Shown: positions 1-5,326 of the stretch, one piece after another
Layout: each line of letters begins with the position of its first letter
How positions within the stretch are numbered: position 1 is the stretch's first letter
Assembly: GCA_031277075.1 (NCBI GenBank)
Contig: JAISLV010000212.1
Coordinates: forward strand, 1-5,326
Source: Endomicrobium sp.
GTDB taxonomy: Bacteria; Elusimicrobiota; Endomicrobiia; Endomicrobiales; Endomicrobiaceae
Length of the DNA: 5,326 bases
Direction: 5' to 3'
Position numbers and translations under genes: made by a program
The notes under the pieces: model-generated
What the model was told of the DNA's origin: nothing
The model's database searches: none
Seen by the model: the letters and a program-made list of their open reading frames with translations, nothing else

Positions 1-4
1 GTTT

Positions 5-10
5 AAAGGA
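5..10 (+). promoter_or_regulatory. Ribosome binding site of purS (AAAGGA)
   Basis: AAAGGA lies 7 bases before the ATG at 18, a standard Shine-Dalgarno spacing. It fixes the start of the first gene. Stop triplets at 4-6 (TAA) and 14-16 (TAG) could end an upstream gene in the same operon, but too little sequence is present to tell. No promoter can be assessed because only 17 bases precede the gene. Confidence 0.75.
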
Positions 11-17
11 CTTTAGA

Positions 18-512
18 ATGTATGAAATAGAGATTTTGACGAAAAAAGGATTTAAGAACCCGCGCGGGGAACACGCGTTTTCTGAAATTTTGGGGCTTGG
101 CGTAAAGGGCGTTAAAAAAGTTGAATATTCTCAAGTTTATCGCATAGACGGCGGCATTAGTTTTGCCGAAGCGGACAAAATAGCGTCTGAACTGTTGAGC
201 GATAAAATAACCGAAACCTATAAGACGTCCGTTGTAAAGCCGTTAGACTGCGGATGCGGCGGCGTTGATTTTAAATCGCGCAATTCTTATTCCTCGTTAT
301 CGTTAATAGAAGTTTGGTATAAAAAAGGAGTGACGGACACCGTTGCGGAAAGCGTCGTAAAAGCGGTTAAAGATTTAGGCATAAAAACAGATATAAAAGC
401 CGCCGCAGGACATAAATATTACGTATACGGCAAACTTAGCGGAAACATTTTACACTCTATCGCAACAAAACTGCTTGCCAATACATTGATACAGGAATAT
501 AAAATAAAATAA
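18..512 (+). CDS. purS: Tandem-domain PurS, FGAR amidotransferase small subunit
   Basis: This is a 164-residue protein and a probable PurS, the small structural subunit of phosphoribosylformylglycinamidine synthase. PurS bridges the PurL synthetase and the PurQ glutaminase and helps ammonia pass between them in the cytosol. Ordinary PurS is about 80 residues and works as a dimer; this protein is about twice that length and appears to hold two PurS-like halves. Residues 1-70 begin MYEIEI, carry NPRGEHA at 14-20 and end near KITETYKT. Residues 96-164 end in KLLANTLIQEYKI (151-163), which closely resembles the C-terminal KLLANTVIEDYRY of Bacillus subtilis PurS as I remember it. The linker (71-95) contains a CGCGG stretch with Cys78 and Cys80. 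The ATG start is supported by AAAGGA 7 bases upstream. purL follows after 67 bases on the same strand, which supports the call. Two linked halves may act as a covalent pseudo-dimer, like the N-terminal domain of large single-chain PurL; that is inference. Confidence 0.86.
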   Translation: MYEIEILTKKGFKNPRGEHAFSEILGLGVKGVKKVEYSQVYRIDGGISFAEADKIASELLSDKITETYKTSVVKPLDCGCGGVDFKSRNSYSSLSLIEVWYKKGVTDTVAESVVKAVKDLGIKTDIKAAAGHKYYVYGKLSGNILHSIATKLLANTLIQEYKIK

Positions 513-557
513 AAAATAAATTGATTCGGCGGGGCTTATTTTGTTGCGTTTATGCGC

Positions 558-572
558 CAAATACCCGAAAGG
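558..572 (+). repeat. 15-base motif CAAATACCCGAAAGG, single copy before purL
   Basis: CAAATACCCGAAAGG occupies the last part of the purS-purL spacer. It resembles two adjacent units at 5288-5317, matching 12 of 15 and 11 of 15 bases; nine bases (AATACCCGA) are identical to the first of those. Its final GAAAGG doubles as the purL ribosome binding site. The motif can also fold weakly: CC pairs with GG around a GAAA loop (565-572), with ATA/TAT outside a C-C mismatch. A 9-base identity alone is not rare in 5 kb, so treating this as a repeat family is tentative. Confidence 0.35.
567..572 (+). promoter_or_regulatory. Ribosome binding site that decides the purL start (GAAAGG)
   Basis: GAAAGG lies 7 bases before the ATG at 580. 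The reading frame is open back to a TTG at 541, but that codon lacks a well-spaced purine-rich site, since the nearest G-run (530-534) is only six bases away and G/C-mixed. The residues encoded by 541-579 (MLRLCAKYPKGYI) also look unlike any PurL N-terminus. The ATG at 580 is therefore preferred. Confidence 0.75.
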
Positions 573-579
573 CTATATA

Positions 580-2991
580 ATGAATTTAACAAACTGTAAA
601 ATTGTTGAAATTTTGAATTTGTCGGATAAAGAACTTGCAGAGCTTAGCAAAAAAGCCGCGCTTTCTCTTTCGCTTGAAGAAATGAAAGCCGCGCAGAATT
701 ATTTTAAAAAACTTAAAAGAAATCCTACGGACGTTGAACTTGAAACCATAGCTCAAACGTGGAGCGAACACTGCAAGCATAAAACGCTTACGGGGATTAT
801 TGAATATACTCAAGTTCAAAACGGTAAAAAAAGCAAGACGGTCTACAATAATCTCCTCAAAGAAACGATTTTTAAAGCTACGGTAGAATTAAATAAAAAA
901 TGGTGTTTGTCCGTGTTTAAAGATAATGCGGGCATTATAGAGTTTGACGCTAAATGCGGCGCGGCTTTTAAAGTTGAAACGCATAATCATCCGTCGGCGT
1001 TAGAGCCTTACGGAGGTTCAGCGACGGGCATAGGCGGAGTGATAAGAGATATTCTCGGAGTGGGGCTTGGCGCAAAACCTATTGCAAATACCGACGTGTT
1101 TTGTTTCGGAAACCCAGACGTAAAATCTTCTAAAGTGCCTGAGGGAATGCACCACCCTAAAAGAATAGCAAAAGGCGTGGTTTCTGGCGTGCGCGATTAC
1201 GGAAACCGCGTGGGCATACCCACCGTCAACGGTTCGGTTTATTTTGACGACGGATATATGGCAAACCCTTTGGTTTATTGCGGAACCGCAGGCATAATTC
1301 CAAAAACGATGATAAATAAAACCGTAAAATCTGGCGATTTAGTTTTGGTTGTCGGCGGGCGGACAGGACGAGACGGAATTCACGGGGCTACTTTTTCTTC
1401 AATTCAGCTTGATAAAGAGTCGGACGTCAGAGCCGTTCAAATAGGAAACCCGATAATTGAAAAAAAAGTTTTAGACGCTATGCTTAAAGCGCGGGATTTA
1501 GGTTTATACAGAGCGGTTACCGACTGCGGCGCGGGCGGGCTTTCAAGCGCGGCGGGGGAACTTGGCGAAAAAACGGGCGTAAGAATTGCGTTAGAAAAAG
1601 TTCCTTTAAAATACGTCGGGCTTAGCCCTTGGGAAATTTGGATTTCTGAGGCGCAAGAGAGAATGGTTTTTGCCGTGCCTCCTAAAAATAAAAAAAAGAT
1701 TGCCGCGATTTTTGAAAAAGAAAACGTAGAAGCCGTTTTTATAGGCGAATTTACCGACGACAAAAAACTCGTTTTAACTTATAACGGCGAAACCGTATCG
1801 GACGTTGATATGGAATTTCTGCACGACGGCGTGCCTAAACCCGTTAGACCCGCAATATACGAGCTGAAAAAAGAAAAGGAACAAAAACAGGTTAATTTCA
1901 ATTCGGCAAAACTTTTAAAATCTTTGAAAGCCGTTTTAGCCGATTTAAACGTCTGTTCTAAAGAGTGGATTATCCGCCAATACGACCACGAAGTTCAGGG
2001 GCAAACCGTAATAAAACCTTTACAGGGAAACGATATTGAAGTTTCAGGTCCCGGCGACGCGGCTGTTGTCTGGCCGTATACCATTGTAAAAGGCACAAAA
2101 AAAGGCATTGTTCTTTCAAACGGATTGAACCCTCAATACGGGAAAATAAACGCTTACAAAATGGCGGCAAGCGCGATAGAAGAAGCGTTGAGAAACGCCG
2201 TCGCCGTCGGCGGCGACGTAAATAAACTTTCCGTTTTAGACAATTTCTGCTGGGGAAACCCGAACAAACCCGAAATTTTAGGAAGCCTTGTGAGAGCCGC
2301 AAACGCCTGTTACGATATGTCAAAATCTTTCGGCGTCCCGTTTATATCGGGCAAAGACAGCCTGCATAACGAGTATTCTATCGGCGGAAAAAAATATTCT
2401 ATACCTCCCGCGCTTTTAATTTCTGCAATGGGCGTTATAGAAGACGTTCGCAATACGGTAACTATGCCTTTTAAAGAGGGATCCGACCGCATATTTATTT
2501 TAGGTTATACAAGAAACGAGCTTGGCGGTTCGGTGTTTTCAAAAATCAATCAAATAAAAGACGGCGTAGTTCCATCCGTCTATCCTAAAGAATCAAAAAT
2601 TATAATGGAAAAAATTCATCTGGCGATAAACAAAGGTTTAATTGAAGCCTGCCACGACGCAAGCGAAGGCGGCATAGCCGCCGCCGTAAGCGAAATGGCT
2701 TTTGCAGGACAAAAAGGCGCCTATATTTACATAGATAAAATTTTGACGAGCGGAAAATTAACGCCCGCCGAAGTTTTGTTTTCAGAAAGCAACGGAAGAT
2801 TTATTATAGAAGTAAAAAATGAAAACGCCGAAACAATAGAAGAGCTATTTAAAGACTGCGCTGTTTCGGACGCAGGTTTTGTCAGCGAAGACGGCGAAGT
2901 GATTTTTGAGAGCGCGAAAGAAAAAATCAAAATAAAAGAGAGATATGAAAACCTGCTAAACTGTTGGAAAAATACGATAAATTGGGAGTGA
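580..2991 (+). CDS. purL: FGAR amidotransferase synthetase subunit PurL
   Basis: This is the catalytic subunit of phosphoribosylformylglycinamidine synthase (EC 6.3.5.3). It uses ATP and glutamine-derived ammonia to convert FGAR to FGAM, step four of de novo purine synthesis. From the ATG at 580 it has 803 residues. A linker domain (about 5-60) leads to WSEHCKHKT (61-69). The first AIRS/PurM-like half has ETHNHPSA (133-140), PYGGSATGIGG (143-153) and DCGAGGLSSAAGELGE (315-330). The second half has GKDS (591-594), CHDASEGGIAAAVSEMAF (691-708) and ESNGRF (736-741). All these are family hallmarks and none looks damaged. It is longer than the roughly 740-residue B. subtilis PurL and resembles the PurL part of fused PurSL proteins. 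The C-terminus (NLLNCWKNTINWE) has no glutaminase domain, so a separate PurQ is required. It follows purS by 67 bases and is probably co-transcribed with it. No frameshift is seen. Confidence 0.97.
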   Translation: MNLTNCKIVEILNLSDKELAELSKKAALSLSLEEMKAAQNYFKKLKRNPTDVELETIAQTWSEHCKHKTLTGIIEYTQVQNGKKSKTVYNNLLKETIFKATVELNKKWCLSVFKDNAGIIEFDAKCGAAFKVETHNHPSALEPYGGSATGIGGVIRDILGVGLGAKPIANTDVFCFGNPDVKSSKVPEGMHHPKRIAKGVVSGVRDYGNRVGIPTVNGSVYFDDGYMANPLVYCGTAGIIPKTMINKTVKSGDLVLVVGGRTGRDGIHGATFSSIQLDKESDVRAVQIGNPIIEKKVLDAMLKARDLGLYRAVTDCGAGGLSSAAGELGEKTGVRIALEKVPLKYVGLSPWEIWISEAQERMVFAVPPKNKKKIAAIFEKENVEAVFIGEFTDDKKLVLTYNGETVSDVDMEFLHDGVPKPVRPAIYELKKEKEQKQVNFNSAKLLKSLKAVLADLNVCSKEWIIRQYDHEVQGQTVIKPLQGNDIEVSGPGDAAVVWPYTIVKGTKKGIVLSNGLNPQYGKINAYKMAASAIEEALRNAVAVGGDVNKLSVLDNFCWGNPNKPEILGSLVRAANACYDMSKSFGVPFISGKDSLHNEYSIGGKKYSIPPALLISAMGVIEDVRNTVTMPFKEGSDRIFILGYTRNELGGSVFSKINQIKDGVVPSVYPKESKIIMEKIHLAINKGLIEACHDASEGGIAAAVSEMAFAGQKGAYIYIDKILTSGKLTPAEVLFSESNGRFIIEVKNENAETIEELFKDCAVSDAGFVSEDGEVIFESAKEKIKIKERYENLLNCWKNTINWE

Positions 2992-3000
2992 AGAAGAACG

Positions 3001-3056
3001 CAGCTAAGAAGTTAAGCGGCTGGGCGGCTAGGCAAGCAGCAAAAAATGCAGCTAGG
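3001..3056 (+). repeat. Degenerate 8-base tandem repeat, consensus near CRGCTARG
   Basis: Just past the purL stop the sequence reads in 8-base register as CAGCTAAG, AAGTTAAG, CGGCTGGG, CGGCTAGG, two diverged units, then CAGCTAGG. The 9-mer GCTAGGCAA occurs exactly at 3027 and again at 3051, which is 24 bases or three units later. The tract is G-rich and differs from the AT-rich genes on both sides. Eight is not a multiple of three, so the repeat was not kept in frame as protein sequence. It may be a decayed minisatellite or a copy of a dispersed intergenic element; the function is unknown. Confidence 0.6.
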
Positions 3057-3120
3057 CAACGGCAGACTATGAAACGAGCTTGTGGCAATATGCGGCGCAT
3101 AGCGTAGAGGCAGCGGCGTT

Positions 3121-3164
3121 CTTTGGGTTGTATTATAAAGTTTTATATTTTTAAAGAGATGAAA
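3121..3164 (+). promoter_or_regulatory. AT-rich leader of the glycosyltransferase, possible weak promoter
   Basis: After the G-rich repeat island the sequence turns AT-rich. TATAAA (3134-3139) and TATATT (3144-3149) are both -10-like. The best -35 candidate is TTGGGT (3123-3128), 15 bases before TATATT, which is a poor match and a short spacer. The 173-base gap and composition change make an independent promoter plausible here, but none is convincing. AAAGAG (3153-3158) is the probable, fairly weak ribosome binding site, 6 bases before the ATG at 3165. Confidence 0.3.
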
Positions 3165-4286
3165 ATGTTAAAAATCTGCTACATTATTACAAAACTTGAA
3201 CTCGGCGGAGCGCAGAAAGTCGCGCTTTATACGGCGGAACGTCTAGATAAAGATAAATTCTCTTCTTTTTTTATCACAGGCAAAGGCGGGATTTTAGACG
3301 GCAAAGCCGCTCAAAAATTTAAATTGTTTCAACTTGACAGTTTTGTAAGAGAAATACGCCCTTTAAAAGACATAGCGGCGTTATTTGGAATTTACAAAAT
3401 CTTAAAAAAAGAAAAACCGAATATAGTTCATACGCATTCTTCAAAAGCGGGGATACTCGGCAGAATAGCGGCAAAACTTGCCGGCGTAAAAACCGTAATT
3501 CATACCATACACGGATACGGTTTTAACGAAACGCAAAAATGGCATATAAAATATTTTTTTATTCTTGTTGAAAAGTTTTGCGCTTTATTTTCGGATAAAT
3601 TGATAGCCGTAGCCGAAGAAGATATAAAAAAAGGGCTGCGTTATAAAATAGCAAAGGAAGATAAATTTGTTCTTATAAGAGCGGGCATAGACGTAAATTA
3701 TTATAAAAATTATAAATTGCAGACAAATTTAAAAAAATCGCTTAACCTTTCGGATAACGCTAAAATAGTTACTACCATAGGACCTTTTAAACCGCAAAAA
3801 AACCTGAAGGATTTTATAAAAGCTGCGGAAATCGCGGGGAAAAACGTCTCTGAAGCCGTATTTTTGATAACGGGCGACGGGGATTTAAGAAAACGGCTTG
3901 AAGAGCAAATATCAAAAACAGGTATGAAAGATAAAATAATACTTCTGGGCTGGCGCGACGATATAGCCGAAATTTTAACTTCAAGCGATATTTTTGTAAT
4001 GACGTCTTTGTGGGAAGGTTTGCCGCGCGCGATTATAGAAGCTATGTGCTGCGCAAAACCTGTGATAGCAAATGCCGTTGACGGCGTAAAAGAAATAATA
4101 TCGGAAGGCAAAAACGGATACAAAATACAGCCTTACGATTACGGAGATACGGCTCAAAAAATCATAAAACTTCTTCAAAACGACGCGCTGTTAAAAGAAA
4201 TGTCCGCAGAAGCGCAATCTTCAATAACCGAAGAGTTTGACATAAATTATACGGTCAGACAGCAGGAAGAACTGTATCTGAAATAG
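3165..4286 (+). CDS. Family 4 glycosyltransferase (GT-B fold)
   Basis: This 373-residue retaining glycosyltransferase of family GT4 is likely to add a sugar from a nucleotide-sugar donor to a lipid-linked glycan at the inner face of the cytoplasmic membrane. Exact donor and acceptor cannot be read from sequence. The N-terminal acceptor domain starts MLKICYIITKLELGGAQ, with the glycine-rich GGAQ loop at 14-17. VHTHSSKAGILGR (88-100) and IHTIHGYGF (112-120) are typical of capsule and exopolysaccharide GT4 enzymes. The C-terminal donor domain has IGPFKPQKN (205-213), ITGDGDLR (235-242) and WEGLPRAIIEA (283-293). In that last motif Glu284 and Glu292 form the EX7E motif that contacts the donor. 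Length is normal and no residue is obviously missing. The frame is open back to a TTG at 3123 and has another ATG at 3159, but the ATG at 3165 has the best-spaced purine-rich site and gives the usual MLKICYI start. No other polysaccharide gene is in the window. Confidence 0.93.
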   Translation: MLKICYIITKLELGGAQKVALYTAERLDKDKFSSFFITGKGGILDGKAAQKFKLFQLDSFVREIRPLKDIAALFGIYKILKKEKPNIVHTHSSKAGILGRIAAKLAGVKTVIHTIHGYGFNETQKWHIKYFFILVEKFCALFSDKLIAVAEEDIKKGLRYKIAKEDKFVLIRAGIDVNYYKNYKLQTNLKKSLNLSDNAKIVTTIGPFKPQKNLKDFIKAAEIAGKNVSEAVFLITGDGDLRKRLEEQISKTGMKDKIILLGWRDDIAEILTSSDIFVMTSLWEGLPRAIIEAMCCAKPVIANAVDGVKEIISEGKNGYKIQPYDYGDTAQKIIKLLQNDALLKEMSAEAQSSITEEFDINYTVRQQEELYLK

Positions 4287-4318
4287 CTCCGCTATTATAT
4301 GAACTTCATATTATTTTT
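4282..4318 (+). terminator. Back-to-back hairpins and T-run after the glycosyltransferase
   Basis: AATAGC-TCC-GCTATT (4282-4296) is a perfect 6-bp hairpin with a three-base loop that includes the TAG stop codon. It is followed immediately by ATATGA-ACT-TCATAT (4297-4311), another perfect 6-bp hairpin, and then TATTTTT. This is laid out like a Rho-independent terminator for + strand transcription, but the second stem is nearly all A-T and the T-run is interrupted, so it may be inefficient. Read on the - strand the hairpins lack a following T-run, so they do not obviously terminate the convergent gene. Confidence 0.45.
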
Positions 4319-4359
4319 ACTTGCCTCTTTGACTTCTTTTCTCTTTTTTTTAGATAAAT

Positions 4360-5226
4360 TTATTTCGCTGGAGCGCTTAATATTTCAACTTCTTCAGATA
4401 TTGTATTTACGGCAAAACGCAAATCTCTAACGGGTTTTCCAAAAGAAGCGTCTATATTTACTATATGCCCGCCGTCTTTTGCGTTGAACTGAATTTCAGG
4501 GATAAACCCGAAAAAATTAAACATAGCCTCGTCAACGCCTAATTTTGCGCATATCTTTTTTTTGTTCTTTAATAAAATATCCGCCGCTTTCATCATAAGA
4601 AGCTGAATTCGCCTCATATTTGCGATATAATTTCTATTTGCCTGAATTATCTCATAAAAATTTTTTATATCCACGGTGTCCGCCGTCTCTTCGTTCATTC
4701 TTAAAAATGCGTCTAAAACTTTTACGGATACGGTATAACCGTTTTTTTCGGTAAGAGCGTTAGACGGAAATTTTACGTTTTTTACCGCGTCTTCATGATG
4801 TCTAAGCTCATGCGCTAACGCGAAGGAAAAAATTATAAAATTAAACGCTTTAGACGCAGGATTTGAATCGTTATTTAAAATATCTAAGTTTAAAATAACG
4901 ACTTTTTGCGCGCTGAAATACAGCCCGAGGGTATACTTAAGTTTTTTGTTTGAAGTCATAGAAGCAAAATAAATTTTAGGGATAGCTATATCGCCGTCTA
5001 TTAATCTTCTATATTTAAGAAATGAAAGAATATCGTTTATAAGTTTTACGTTTTCAGGTTCTGCGGCTGTCTTTCTGAATTTTTTTATGTCGGCGTCTGA
5101 AACTTTCGGCAATAATTTTTTAACAACGGCGTAAGATTTTTCAGAAGGCGGGCTGTATTGCGGGTTTTGCGCAAAAGAAAAAGAGAATAAGAAAGAAAAA
5201 CAAAAAACAAGCGATATTTTTTTCAT
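4360..5226 (-). CDS. Secreted putative zinc metallopeptidase, M48-like motif
   Basis: This is a 288-residue exported protein of a family I do not recognise. Residues 1-19 form a classical signal peptide: MKK, a Phe/Leu/Ser-rich core, and SFA before Gln20 as the likely cleavage site, so it should act outside the cytoplasmic membrane. Cys9 lies within the core without a lipobox, so it is not a lipoprotein. The mature part has a helical segment (about 34-75), strands including KVVILNLDIL (108-117), then the helix AFNFIIFSFALAHELRHHEDA (127-147). HELRH (139-143) matches HExxH, and NEETAD (178-183) matches the ExxAD that supplies the third zinc ligand in M48-type gluzincins. The gap from His143 to Glu179 is 36 residues, which looks shorter than in typical M48 enzymes. 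No further membrane segment follows. The C-terminal region (245-288) is strand-rich. The gene converges on the glycosyltransferase with a 73-base gap and has its own promoter. Peptidase activity is inferred only from the motif. Confidence 0.74.
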   Translation of the reverse strand: MKKISLVFCFSFLFSFSFAQNPQYSPPSEKSYAVVKKLLPKVSDADIKKFRKTAAEPENVKLINDILSFLKYRRLIDGDIAIPKIYFASMTSNKKLKYTLGLYFSAQKVVILNLDILNNDSNPASKAFNFIIFSFALAHELRHHEDAVKNVKFPSNALTEKNGYTVSVKVLDAFLRMNEETADTVDIKNFYEIIQANRNYIANMRRIQLLMMKAADILLKNKKKICAKLGVDEAMFNFFGFIPEIQFNAKDGGHIVNIDASFGKPVRDLRFAVNTISEEVEILSAPAK

Positions 5227-5232
5227 ACCGTA

Positions 5233-5241
5233 ATTATAACA
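5233..5241 (-). promoter_or_regulatory. Extended -10 promoter (TGTTATAAT) of the metallopeptidase gene
   Basis: On the - strand TGT-TATAAT is a perfect extended -10 element, the type that can work without a good -35 box. The hexamer expected at -35 with a 17-base spacer (5256-5261, AAGCGG on this strand) does not match TTGACA. Six bases (5232-5227) separate TATAAT from the ATG, so the usual start of transcription falls on or next to the A of the start codon at 5226. There is no Shine-Dalgarno sequence before that ATG, which agrees with a leaderless transcript. Confidence 0.65.
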
Positions 5242-5287
5242 AAAACGTTTAAAACCCGCTTAAAAAATTAAACGCTGATACAATAAA

Positions 5288-5317
5288 CGAATACCCGAGC
5301 GGCAAATAGCCGACAAC
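5288..5317 (+). repeat. Two tandem 15-base units related to the motif before purL
   Basis: CGAATACCCGAGCGG (5288-5302) and CAAATAGCCGACAAC (5303-5317) are adjacent 15-base units. They resemble CAAATACCCGAAAGG at 558-572 at 12 of 15 and 11 of 15 positions. The second unit overlaps a small inverted repeat, CGGC-AAATA-GCCG (5300-5312). The region 5242-5326 otherwise holds no gene I can support: all three - strand frames close at or before 5249, and the + strand has no ATG-led frame. The array may continue beyond the window edge. Confidence 0.35.
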
Positions 5318-5326
5318 CTGTCAAAA

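Noticed and set aside
541..579. TTG at 541 as the purL start, giving 816 residues
   Set aside because: It lacks a well-spaced ribosome binding site, the extra residues resemble no PurL N-terminus, and the ATG at 580 has GAAAGG at 7 bases.
513..579. Purine riboswitch or PurR operator before purL
   Set aside because: Only 67 bases are available, with no purine aptamer core or recognisable operator palindrome; regulation would be expected upstream of purS, outside the window.
552..599. 15-codon frame MRQIPERLYNEFNKL overlapping the purL start, as a possible leader peptide
   Set aside because: No ribosome binding site precedes it, there is no attenuator structure, and it falls on the 15-base motif; it is best explained as chance.
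1437..1763. - strand open frame of 108 codons
   Set aside because: It lies inside conserved purL sequence, has no ribosome binding site, and shows the Ser/Pro/Phe-rich composition of an antisense shadow.
1970..2323. Arginine-rich - strand open frame
   Set aside because: It lies wholly inside purL; its Arg-rich composition comes from reading GC-richer purL codons in reverse.
3089..3101. TATGC-GGC-GCATA hairpin as a purL terminator
   Set aside because: The stem is only 5 bp and is followed by GCGTAGAG instead of a T-run.
3710..4123. - strand open frame of 137 codons opposite the glycosyltransferase
   Set aside because: It is antisense to the conserved donor domain, with no start signal and shadow-like composition.
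5188..5226. Lipoprotein signal around Cys9 of the metallopeptidase
   Set aside because: LVFC does not fit a lipobox (Phe at -1), the preceding segment is too short, and a standard SFA cleavage site follows at residue 19.
5319..5324. Consensus TTGACA on the - strand as the -35 box of the metallopeptidase promoter
   Set aside because: It is about 80 bases from the TATAAT box, and no -10 match occurs 15-19 bases downstream of it.

Overview
The window carries four protein-coding genes on a moderately AT-rich bacterial background. Three are on the + strand (a double-domain purS, purL, and a family 4 glycosyltransferase). One is convergent on the - strand (a secreted protein with a zinc-metallopeptidase signature). 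No RNA gene, CRISPR array or transposase is visible, and no stretch over 300 bases lacks a gene. Codon use (AAA, GAA, ATA, TTA mixed with GCG, GCC, GGC) and the PurS/PurL style are compatible with an Elusimicrobiota/Endomicrobia-like lineage. That placement is an impression from general knowledge; the sequence contains no taxonomic marker that proves it.

Positions 1-2991 are a purine-biosynthesis segment. A 164-residue protein made of two successive PurS-like halves is followed after 67 bases by an 803-residue PurL synthetase subunit. Together they supply two of the three parts of formylglycinamidine ribonucleotide (FGAR) amidotransferase, the fourth step of de novo purine synthesis. The glutaminase part, PurQ, is not in the window and is not fused to PurL, so it must be encoded elsewhere. 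The purL ribosome binding site lies inside a 15-base motif that recurs, imperfectly, twice in tandem near the right edge of the window.

Positions 2992-3164 form a G-rich spacer unlike its surroundings. It holds a degenerate 8-base tandem repeat (consensus close to CRGCTARG, where R is A or G) and then an AT-rich stretch before the next gene. Positions 3165-4286 encode a cytosolic or membrane-associated GT4 glycosyltransferase of the kind that builds surface polysaccharide. Its stop codon sits in the first of two back-to-back hairpins that lead into a T-run, a likely but weak terminator.

Positions 4360-5226 (- strand) encode a 288-residue exported protein of unrecognised family with HELRH followed by EETAD, the layout of an M48-like gluzincin. 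Its promoter is unusually clear: a perfect extended -10 box placed so that transcription should begin at, or within a base or two of, the A of the start codon, predicting a leaderless mRNA. The last 100 bases hold this promoter, the tandem 15-base repeats and no gene that can be supported. The purine genes, the glycosyltransferase and the peptidase have no obvious shared function.
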